Origin: Gammaproteobacteria bacterium
GTDB taxonomy: Bacteria > Pseudomonadota > Gammaproteobacteria > Enterobacterales > GCA-2746155
Length of the DNA stretch: 8,146 nt
Direction of reading: 5' to 3'
Assembly (NCBI GenBank): GCA_024206355.1
Contig: JAAGZM010000378.1
Span: 1-8,146 of the forward strand
Shown: one piece after another, positions 1 through 5,675 of the stretch
Layout: each line of letters begins with the position of its first letter
Position numbering within the stretch: position 1 is the stretch's first letter
Position numbers and translations under genes: made by a program
Notes under the pieces: model-generated
What the model was told of the DNA's origin: nothing
Database searches by the model: none
The model's input: the letters and a program-made list of their open reading frames with translations, nothing else

Positions 1-1538
1 AAGACACGACTGGTATAAAAACCTGCCCCATCATTAACAACAATGACAGTTTTGCCTTGTTGTTTGCCAAAAGCCACTGTTGTAGCGATAACTTGATCAG
101 ATGTTTTTTCAGTTACCACCAGTTCAAGCAATGGCATTTTTTCTACTGGAGAAAAATAATGCATACCAATCACATTCTCTGGACGCTTAGCAACTGCAGC
201 TATGTCGCTAATAGGAATTGAAGATGTGTTTGTTGCAAATATGGTATCTTTTGCACAATGACTTTCTACATCTTTTAAAATTTGGTGCTTAAGTTCAAGT
301 GATTCGAATACTGCTTCGATCACCAAATCTGCATGAGCAAATCCAGCGTAGTCTGTTCCCGCAGATATTTGAGACATCTTTACAAGCGCCTCAGGATGCT
401 GAATATGTCTCTTCTTGACTAAGGATTGAAGCTTGGACCATGCATACTTTAATGCATGATTAACTCCAGATTCACTGACATCTCGAATTCTGATCGTAGC
501 TTTTGTTTTATTTGCACTAACAAAAGCAATACCAGCCCCCATTAAACCACCGCCGACTATTCCTAGCTTTTTGATTTCTTTTACTGCAACTCCAGTGTTA
601 ACAAATTTATCTTTTTTCAATTCAGTAATAGCAAAGAATAAGCCTATTAGATTTTTAGCTTCTGGACTTAGAACTAATTCAGCAAAACTTTGGGCTTCAG
701 TTTTATAACCTAACTCCTTCTTACCTGTGGACCAGTCTTCTACACAGTCAATGATTTTCTCAACAGCGGGATAATTCCCACGGGTCTTTGCAAAAGCTTT
801 TTTCCGAGCTTGTTGAAACAGAAAGTTCAAACCTGCTTGATTTTTTTCGAACAACAGAGTTTGCCAAGCCTTAATGCTCAGTAAACTACTCATCTCAAAT
901 GATTGTTCACTATCAGAATTCTTACTTAAAGCTTTTAACAATCTTAAAGAGGCGCCCCTTAAATTAACAGGATCAGTTACATCATCGACAAGGCCCATTT
1001 TCAATGCTTTTGAAGAACGAACATTTCGCCCTGTAGTCATCATGCCTAAGGCTTCGGTAACACCAATCAGAGCAGGTAAACGTTGTGTTCCGCCACCACC
1101 AGGTAATAAACCAAGCTGAACTTCAGGTAGTGCCAAAATTGAAGATGGATGATTACTACAAACTCTGCCATGACAAGCGAGGGCAAGCTCTAGGCCTCCC
1201 CCCATACAAGTGCCATGAATTTCAGCAACGATGGGTGTTGTTAACTGTTCAATACGGTTAAATACAGCATACCCAGCACTAGTAACCTCTAAGATTTGCT
1301 CCTTAGTTTGCATGCTACTGAGCATATTAATATCAGCACCAACCACAAAGGAATTCTTTTTGCCACTGGTTAGAATAATACCGCTTAAAGACTTACTATC
1401 TAGCTCATCAAGTATCTTATTAATTTCTTCAGTAAACTCGCCTCGCAATGTATTTTGCTTCTCTCCAGGAATATCCATGCACACAACAGCAATATTATCT
1501 TCTAATATCTCGGCATTAAACGATTTTGAGTTAACCAT
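1..1538 (-). CDS. fadJ: FadJ: fatty-acid oxidation complex alpha subunit (enoyl-CoA hydratase / 3-hydroxyacyl-CoA dehydrogenase), 3' end cut by window edge
   Basis: This bifunctional enzyme hydrates trans-2-enoyl-CoA and then oxidises the 3-hydroxyacyl-CoA with NAD+, handing the product to the thiolase FadI in a cytoplasmic complex. I translated 512 uninterrupted codons. The crotonase domain (about 1-190) has the oxyanion-hole segment GADIN near 67-71, IHGTCMGGGLE with Glu117, and LPEVQLGLLPGGGGTQRLP with Glu139. The two glutamates are 22 residues apart, as I recall for FadJ; FadB has 20. A linker leads to a Rossmann NAD site at 326-334 (GIVGGGLMG) and the dehydrogenase His460/Glu472 dyad in MHYFSPVEKMPLLE. 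E. coli FadJ is about 714 aa, so roughly 200 C-terminal residues lie off the left edge. The usual Asn of the GFxxNR motif is Ser510 here. The start codon shares one base with the fadI stop and has a good GGAGG site, so FadJ is translated from the fadI message. FadB is less likely given the glutamate spacing and the order thiolase-then-alpha. Confidence 0.95.
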   Translation of the reverse strand, partial: MVNSKSFNAEILEDNIAVVCMDIPGEKQNTLRGEFTEEINKILDELDSKSLSGIILTSGKKNSFVVGADINMLSSMQTKEQILEVTSAGYAVFNRIEQLTTPIVAEIHGTCMGGGLELALACHGRVCSNHPSSILALPEVQLGLLPGGGGTQRLPALIGVTEALGMMTTGRNVRSSKALKMGLVDDVTDPVNLRGASLRLLKALSKNSDSEQSFEMSSLLSIKAWQTLLFEKNQAGLNFLFQQARKKAFAKTRGNYPAVEKIIDCVEDWSTGKKELGYKTEAQSFAELVLSPEAKNLIGLFFAITELKKDKFVNTGVAVKEIKKLGIVGGGLMGAGIAFVSANKTKATIRIRDVSESGVNHALKYAWSKLQSLVKKRHIQHPEALVKMSQISAGTDYAGFAHADLVIEAVFESLELKHQILKDVESHCAKDTIFATNTSSIPISDIAAVAKRPENVIGMHYFSPVEKMPLLELVVTEKTSDQVIATTVAFGKQQGKTVIVVNDGAGFYTSRV

Positions 1539-2953
1539 TATTCAACCTCCAAAATCATTGCAGCACCTAACCCGCCTGCAGCACATGCAGTTGTTAAAGC
1601 ATGCCCTCCTCCCCGACGTCGAAGTTCATTTAAAGTTTGAGTTATCATCCTTGTGCCTGTTGCTGCAAAGGGATGCCCGTAAGCTAGCGAGCCACCAAGA
1701 ACATTAAATTTTTCCATATCAATTTCACCTACCGCACTGGCTCGTCCTAATTTCTCTTTTGCAAAGTCAGCACTGGCAAATGCCTTGATATTACAGAGTG
1801 TTTGAGCTGCAAATGCTTCATGCATGTCTATGAGTGTTAAATCAGATAACTTAAGGCCAGCTCTGTCTAAGGCAATTGGTGAAGCATAAGATGGTCCCAT
1901 CAACATATCTGTTTTTGCATCAAGTGCAGCAAATGCCTGACTTTTCATAAAACCTAGAGGCTTTAGACCAAGTGACTTTGCTTTACTTTCTTTCATCATC
2001 AAAACGGCTGAAGCACCATCAGTTAATGGAGTGCTATTTGCCGCTGTCACAGTACCGAACTTTCTATCAAAGGCAGGTTTTAATCGTCCGTAACTCTCAA
2101 TGGTGGAATCAAAGCGGATGTTATTATCTTGAATTAAGGTATCTTTATAAGGAGGTACATGGGCTTTCATCACTTCCTCATCTAACTTACCTGAAGACCA
2201 AGCTTCTGAGGCTAGCGTGTGTGAACGATGAGCAAATTCATCTTGAGCTTCTCGATTGATATGATGATCACGAGCCATCTGCTCAGCATTTTGTCCCATG
2301 GTTAATCCCGTCGAAGGCTCTTTTGCAGATGGAGGAACTGGGAGTAAATCTGCAAGTCTTAGTTTTAATAATAGCTTTAAACGCTGTTGTAGCGTTTTCG
2401 CTTTACTGAAATCTACCAACAAACTAGCAAGTTTACGGGAAACTCCAACAGGGACAACAGATGCTGAATCAGCTCCTCCAGCAATTCCGATTTCAATGTC
2501 GTTAGTCATAATAGCTTGAGCAATAGAAACTGCTGACTGAAAGCTGGTAGCACAGGCTCGAGATACACTATAGGCATCAGTATGAATATTCATCCCGGTT
2601 CCTAACACTATTTCTCTCGCGATATTTGGAGATTCTGGTAATACTACGACCTGACCAAACACTAATCGATTCACCAAGTTTGGATCCATATCAGTTTTTA
2701 TCAGCATTTCATTGACAACTAACTTACCTAGCTCGATTGCACTTACACATTTATAGGCTGTTGCTTGTCTTGCAAAGGGTGTTCTTAAACCACTAACAAA
2801 GGCAATACGATCTGGTTTTATTACTTGCCTTTTGACAGGCGCATTTTTTGCCGTTGTTTTTTTTGTACTCGTTGCTGATTTTGTTGTTTTAGCTGTCGTC
2901 TTTTTCTTTACAACTTTTTTTGGTTTTGTTGAAATCGCTGTAGCTTTTGTCAT
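1538..2953 (-). CDS. fadI: FadI: 3-ketoacyl-CoA thiolase (beta subunit of the fatty-acid oxidation complex) with a lysine-rich N-terminal tail
   Basis: FadI cleaves 3-ketoacyl-CoA with CoA to acetyl-CoA and a shortened acyl-CoA, and partners FadJ. The thiolase core starts near residue 47 (DRIAFVSGLRTPFARQATA) and runs to the end. The nucleophile is Cys134 in SRACATS. His378 lies in DMHEAFAAQ, His427 in YGHPFAATG, and the second catalytic Cys457 in TACAAGGLGAAM near the C-terminus. The sequence IAREIVLGTGMN and the RRRGGG segment before the last cysteine match E. coli FadI as I remember it. At 471 aa it is about 35 longer than E. coli FadI (436), all of it in the N-terminal tail. No ATG, GTG or TTG occurs in frame between codon 1 and Met83, and Met83 is already inside the core, so the tail must be translated. 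The gene is first in the fadIJ operon and its promoter carries a PsrA-type operator. Confidence 0.96.
   Translation of the reverse strand: MTKATAISTKPKKVVKKKTTAKTTKSATSTKKTTAKNAPVKRQVIKPDRIAFVSGLRTPFARQATAYKCVSAIELGKLVVNEMLIKTDMDPNLVNRLVFGQVVVLPESPNIAREIVLGTGMNIHTDAYSVSRACATSFQSAVSIAQAIMTNDIEIGIAGGADSASVVPVGVSRKLASLLVDFSKAKTLQQRLKLLLKLRLADLLPVPPSAKEPSTGLTMGQNAEQMARDHHINREAQDEFAHRSHTLASEAWSSGKLDEEVMKAHVPPYKDTLIQDNNIRFDSTIESYGRLKPAFDRKFGTVTAANSTPLTDGASAVLMMKESKAKSLGLKPLGFMKSQAFAALDAKTDMLMGPSYASPIALDRAGLKLSDLTLIDMHEAFAAQTLCNIKAFASADFAKEKLGRASAVGEIDMEKFNVLGGSLAYGHPFAATGTRMITQTLNELRRRGGGHALTTACAAGGLGAAMILEVE
1546..1550 (-). promoter_or_regulatory. Ribosome binding site of fadJ (GGAGG)
   Basis: On the minus strand GGAGG lies 7 bases before the fadJ ATG, inside the last codons of fadI. 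With the TAATG stop/start overlap it fixes the fadJ start and suggests translational coupling of the two subunits. Confidence 0.8.
2816..2953 (-). other. Lysine/threonine-rich, acid-free N-terminal extension of FadI (residues 1-46)
   Basis: The first 46 residues hold 14 Lys, 1 Arg, 11 Thr and 6 Ala and no Asp or Glu. The first acidic residue is Asp48 at the start of the thiolase fold. The composition resembles disordered histone-H1-like or phasin/PhaM-type bacterial tails, not a signal peptide, because it has no hydrophobic core. Its role is unknown. An electrostatic contact (nucleic acid, membrane, polyphosphate or the FadJ partner) is only a guess. Confidence 0.85.
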
Positions 2954-2960
2954 TGCATTT

Positions 2961-2964
2961 TCCC
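2961..2964 (-). promoter_or_regulatory. Weak ribosome binding site of fadI (GGGA)
   Basis: On the minus strand GGGAAAATGCA precedes the fadI ATG, with GGGA 7 bases away. It is a weak match to the anti-SD sequence. The ATG 5 bases upstream of the start is out of frame and stops almost at once. Confidence 0.45.
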
Positions 2965-2978
2965 AAAATAAAACAATA

Positions 2979-2994
2979 ATCTGAATATTCAGAT
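2979..2994. promoter_or_regulatory. 16-bp perfect palindrome in the fadI leader
   Basis: The sequence atctgaatattcagat is its own reverse complement over all 16 bases; symmetry ends at 2978/2995. It falls between the predicted fadI -10 (3010-3015) and the fadI start, so it would be transcribed. It could be a dimeric-repressor site just downstream of the promoter, or a 6-bp stem with a 4-base loop in the 5' leader. No known regulator motif is recognised with confidence. Confidence 0.6.
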
Positions 2995-3009
2995 CCTTAT
3001 ATAAGCTAG

Positions 3010-3037
3010 ATTGTACCTAAGTTAACGCCAAATTCAA
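3010..3037 (-). promoter_or_regulatory. Predicted sigma70 promoter of fadIJ
   Basis: Read on the minus strand, TTGAAT (3037-3032) serves as -35 and TACAAT (3015-3010) as -10, with a 16-bp spacer. The -10 differs from TATAAT at one base and the -35 matches TTGACA at 4 of 6. Transcription would begin around 3003, leaving a leader of about 50 bases. The -35 lies inside the PsrA-type inverted repeat, as expected for repression by blocking RNA polymerase. Confidence 0.6.
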
Positions 3038-3053
3038 ACAGTCGTTTGAATTT
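3030..3053. promoter_or_regulatory. PsrA-type operator (perfect inverted repeat, 10-bp arms, 4-bp spacer)
   Basis: AAATTCAAAC at 3030-3039 and GTTTGAATTT at 3044-3053 are exact reverse complements around the spacer agtc. The core CAAAC-N4-GTTTG fits the published PsrA consensus (G/C)AAAC-N2-4-GTTT(G/C). PsrA is a TetR-family repressor released by long-chain fatty acids or acyl-CoA, and it controls fad genes in Pseudomonas and Shewanella-type bacteria. The site overlaps the predicted fadI -35. The PsrA gene itself is not in this window. Confidence 0.8.
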
Positions 3054-3071
3054 AAACACATCTTGATACAG

Positions 3072-3086
3072 ATAATGCATCATTAT
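3072..3086. promoter_or_regulatory. Short inverted repeat in the promoter region of the MoxR operon
   Basis: ATAATG (3072-3077) and CATTAT (3081-3086) are inverted copies around CAT. The repeat sits in the spacer of a possible promoter (TTGATA 3063-3068, TTTAAA 3086-3091). The arms are only 6 bp and AT-rich, so chance is a real alternative. Confidence 0.25.
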
Positions 3087-3105
3087 TTAAAATCAACTAA
3101 GAAAA

Positions 3106-3136
3106 TTGCTAGATTTTAGCCTATCAGAAATATAAA
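3106..3136 (+). promoter_or_regulatory. Candidate promoter of the MoxR/VWA operon
   Basis: TATAAA at 3131-3136 is a good -10 about 48 bases before the MoxR ATPase start. The best -35 is TTGCTA at 3106-3111, but the 19-bp spacer is long. A rival pair is TTGATA (3063-3068) with TTTAAA (3086-3091), spaced 17 bp. One or both may be used; the sequence does not decide. Confidence 0.35.
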
Positions 3137-3183
3137 ATGTTCAGCTATTCTGCCACCCATAATGAAAAGAGAATTGCACAATC

Positions 3184-4149
3184 ATGAATAACCGAGAAAG
3201 TATTGTCAGATTACGTGATTATATGAACAAACGAATTATCGGCCAACCAGATTTGGTTGAAAGTTTGTTAGTCGCCTTACTTGCTGATGGACACCTACTA
3301 GTTGAAGGTGCACCAGGATTAGCTAAGACCCGTGCAATTAAAGAGCTGGCTGACGCTATTGAAGGTGATTTTCACCGTGTGCAATTTACTCCTGATCTAC
3401 TACCGGCAGATTTAACTGGCACAGAAATTTATCGTCCAGAAAATGCATCTTTCGAATTTCAGAAAGGACCTATTTTCCATAATTTAATTCTCGCCGATGA
3501 AATTAACCGTGCTCCTGCAAAAGTGCAATCAGCTTTACTCGAAGCAATGGCAGAGCATCAAATTACTGTAGGTAGTCAAACTTACCCATTACCTCAGTTG
3601 TTTTTAGTTATGGCAACACAGAACCCTATCGAGCAAGAAGGTACTTATCCTTTACCTGAAGCACAACTTGATAGATTTTTAATGCATGTGCGTGTTACCT
3701 ATCCGGATGTAGCTGCTGAGCAAGCAATTTTACAGCTTACTCGAAAAGAAGCTCATCAAAATGATGAAAATAATGACACTGTAGATGAGCTTACTCAGCA
3801 GGCATTATTTTCAGCTAGAGATGAAGTGCTTGATATCCATATGTCCTGTGAATTAGAACGCTACCTTATTGAAATCATCATGGCTAGCAGAGAACCTAGT
3901 CGATACCATGCAGATCTAGAGCGCTGGATTGAGTATGGGGCAAGTCCACGTGCAACCATGTCATTAGATAGATGTGCTAGAGCAAATGCTTGGTTATCAG
4001 ATAGAGACTTCGTTTCTCCTGACGATATTCAATCCGTTGCCCATGCAACATTACGACACCGAATTCTATTAAGTTATGAAGCTGAAGCAGATGGAGTTGA
4101 TACCGATCAGGTTATTGAACGTCTCCTAGAATTGGTTGCAGTTCCTTAA
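3184..4149 (+). CDS. MoxR-family AAA+ ATPase
   Basis: This is a cytoplasmic AAA+ ATPase of the MoxR class, thought to act as a chaperone-like motor with VWA-domain partners during protein assembly, metal insertion or stress. At 321 aa it has the usual family length. The Walker A is GAPGLAKT (42-49), Walker B LILADEIN (101-108, Asp105/Glu106), sensor 1 ATQNP (144-148), the LDRFL arginine at 164, and the sensor-2 segment GASPRAT (252-258, Arg256). The MoxR signature around IYRPENASFEFQKGPIF (82-98) is also present. All ATPase residues look intact. It is the first gene of a five-gene operon whose other members are DUF58, DUF4381 and two VWA proteins. The SD is modest: AGAGA at 3168-3172, 11 bases before the ATG. 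The specific substrate is unknown; RavA is excluded by size and gene neighbours. Confidence 0.95.
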   Translation: MNNRESIVRLRDYMNKRIIGQPDLVESLLVALLADGHLLVEGAPGLAKTRAIKELADAIEGDFHRVQFTPDLLPADLTGTEIYRPENASFEFQKGPIFHNLILADEINRAPAKVQSALLEAMAEHQITVGSQTYPLPQLFLVMATQNPIEQEGTYPLPEAQLDRFLMHVRVTYPDVAAEQAILQLTRKEAHQNDENNDTVDELTQQALFSARDEVLDIHMSCELERYLIEIIMASREPSRYHADLERWIEYGASPRATMSLDRCARANAWLSDRDFVSPDDIQSVAHATLRHRILLSYEAEADGVDTDQVIERLLELVAVP

Positions 4150-4164
4150 CTTTATTGATCATTA

Positions 4165-5169
4165 ATGAGCAACCCTATTCAAAATAAACTACGAACAAAT
4201 CGGCAAGATGGAGCTCATGCTGATAAAGGCGTTCGTCTAACAATTGATGAGTTACTTGCCTTAAGACGTGAATCGATGGCTTTAGATTTGGCTAGTAGCT
4301 ATCGTGTGAGTTCTACATTAGCCGGTGGCTATCGTTCGAAGTTTCGTGGCCGTGGTATGGACTTTGATGAAGTTCGTCCCTATCAACCCGGTGATGATAT
4401 TAGGAACATTGATTGGCGCGTCACAGCAAGAACAGGCAAACCTCATACTAAGCTATTTCGTGAAGAAAGAGAAAGACCCGTCTTTTTATTACTTGACCAA
4501 TCTAAGCATTTATTCTTTGGTTCTCGTGTTGCATTCAAATCCGTCATTGCCGCACGTGCTGCCTCACTACTGATTTGGGCATCAATTACAGCAGGCAGCA
4601 GAATTGGTGGAGTTCTATTTGATGATTCAGGACATCTTGAACACAGGCCATCAGGAAGAAGAAGAGATGCACTTGCTTTATTGAAGAAAATTTCACATCG
4701 TCATAACAGAGTACTCGACAATATTGAATCTAAAGAAACTCCTGTTGAATCTACAAAAGATGAACAGTCAGCATTTGCACAAAGTCTTGCTCGCTTAAGA
4801 AGACTCGCTAAGCCCGGTAGTTTAATTTACATTTTCAGTGATTTCAGAACGCTTGATGCAGACAGTAAACGTCATATTTCAAGGCTCAGTCATCACAACG
4901 AGATCCAAGCTTATCTGTTAACCGATCCTATGGACGAGCAATTACCTCCTCCGGGGAATTACAGTCTGACAGACGGTTCATCAATCAGTAAAATTAATAC
5001 CTCAGAAAAAAACATGCGAAGCCAATATCATGATGCTGAGGTACAAAGAATTAAACAGTTATCAGATTATTTAAAACAGCAAAGAACGTTACTTCAACCA
5101 CTTAGCACTACAGCTAATTTAGGTGTAGTGTTAGCTGCAGCAAATACACCCAGGATAATTGTTAAATGA
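4165..5169 (+). CDS. DUF58-family protein (VWA-like, MoxR partner)
   Basis: DUF58 proteins nearly always follow a MoxR ATPase and carry a VWA-like fold. Conserved signatures here are YRSKFRGRGMDFDEVRPYQPGDDIR (56-80, a family hallmark), NIDWRVTARTGKPHTKLFREERERP (81-105), then the strand LLLDQS (108-113) and IFSDFR (223-228). The metal-binding DxSxS motif is degenerate: Asp111 and Ser113 are kept, but the second Ser is replaced (DQSKH). No clear membrane span is seen, so it is probably cytoplasmic or peripheral. The ATG lies 15 bases past the MoxR stop, and no in-frame ATG/GTG/TTG alternative precedes the conserved region. No SD-like sequence is visible before it, so translation may depend on the upstream gene. 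Its stop overlaps the next start (ATGA). Biochemical role is unknown. Confidence 0.93.
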   Translation: MSNPIQNKLRTNRQDGAHADKGVRLTIDELLALRRESMALDLASSYRVSSTLAGGYRSKFRGRGMDFDEVRPYQPGDDIRNIDWRVTARTGKPHTKLFREERERPVFLLLDQSKHLFFGSRVAFKSVIAARAASLLIWASITAGSRIGGVLFDDSGHLEHRPSGRRRDALALLKKISHRHNRVLDNIESKETPVESTKDEQSAFAQSLARLRRLAKPGSLIYIFSDFRTLDADSKRHISRLSHHNEIQAYLLTDPMDEQLPPPGNYSLTDGSSISKINTSEKNMRSQYHDAEVQRIKQLSDYLKQQRTLLQPLSTTANLGVVLAAANTPRIIVK

Positions 5170-5675
5170 ACAATGCTCCTGCAATGGCCAATCCTCTGGA
5201 TAATCTAAGAGATATCCATTTACCAGAACCTGTATCTGCTTGGCCACCTGCCCCAGGCTGGTGGATATTGGCTATTTTAGTCTTAGTTTTAATCGTCTGG
5301 ATTGTATTAAAGATCCGTGAAAACTACAATCAGAAACAACTGCTACGCGTATCTCTATCATCAGCGATACAGCTTGAGCAAGATTATCAAAATCATAAAG
5401 ATCCCCAACTATTAGTAAGAGAGTATTCGTCTTTATTAAGGAGAATTGCTTTAGCAAGATTTCCACGTCATGAAGTTGCCTCATTAACAGGTTCTAACTG
5501 GTTAACCTTTTTAGATGATAGTGCAAAAGAAAATCTATTTGACTGTGAAGCAGGTAAATTACTTTTATTTTCTCCTTACCAGAAACCCGTTGAAACAATA
5601 GAACAACTTCATCAGTTAACAGTCGCTGTTCATTCATGGATTAAAGCCGTGGATATTGCAGGTAGGCAAAGATGA
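5166..5675 (+). CDS. DUF4381 small membrane protein
   Basis: This 169-aa protein has one clear membrane span (about 32-49, GWWILAILVLVLIVWIVLK). It is preceded by the family signature LRDIHLPEPVSAWPPAPGWW (14-33). The N-terminus has almost no positive charge, while KIRENYNQKQ follows the span. By the positive-inside rule the N-terminus is periplasmic and the mostly helical C-terminal domain (about 50-169) is cytoplasmic. DUF4381 proteins occur between DUF58 and VWA genes in gammaproteobacterial MoxR operons and may anchor the cytoplasmic MoxR/DUF58 pair to the VWA membrane proteins; that role is inference. It overlaps both neighbours by ATGA (4 bases each), with AGGA 10 bases upstream as SD. 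Met7 is a possible alternative start and cannot be ruled out. Confidence 0.88.
   Translation: MNNAPAMANPLDNLRDIHLPEPVSAWPPAPGWWILAILVLVLIVWIVLKIRENYNQKQLLRVSLSSAIQLEQDYQNHKDPQLLVREYSSLLRRIALARFPRHEVASLTGSNWLTFLDDSAKENLFDCEAGKLLLFSPYQKPVETIEQLHQLTVAVHSWIKAVDIAGRQR

Noticed and set aside
874..1119. Short plus-strand open frame antisense to fadJ
   Set aside because: It is opposite the hydratase domain coding region and has no recognisable domain or RBS support. Shadow frame.
1231..1707. 158-codon open frame on the plus strand antisense to fadJ/fadI
   Set aside because: It lies opposite two well-supported enzyme genes with full catalytic motifs, and its translation resembles no family I know. 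It is a shadow frame.
1972..2519. Two plus-strand open frames (1972-2259, 2298-2519) antisense to fadI
   Set aside because: Both are mirror frames of the conserved thiolase coding sequence with no recognisable features.
2915..2921. A-AAA-AAA run at fadI codons 11-13 that fits a -1 slippery heptamer
   Set aside because: Lysine-rich AT-rich coding naturally gives A runs. No downstream stem or SD-like stimulator was seen, and a shift would only truncate the protein.
3108..3120. GCTA-GATTT-TAGC inverted repeat
   Set aside because: Four-base arms in AT-rich DNA are too short to support a terminator or operator.
3162..3191. Nine-codon upstream open frame (MKRELHNHE) whose stop overlaps the MoxR start region
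   Set aside because: It is suggestive of a coupled leader peptide, but no purine-rich RBS precedes its ATG and a frame this short is expected by chance.
4325..4573. Alternative plus-strand frame inside the DUF58 gene
   Set aside because: It is out of frame with the conserved DUF58 motifs, has no RBS, and its hydrophobic look comes from the shifted reading of the VWA strand codons.
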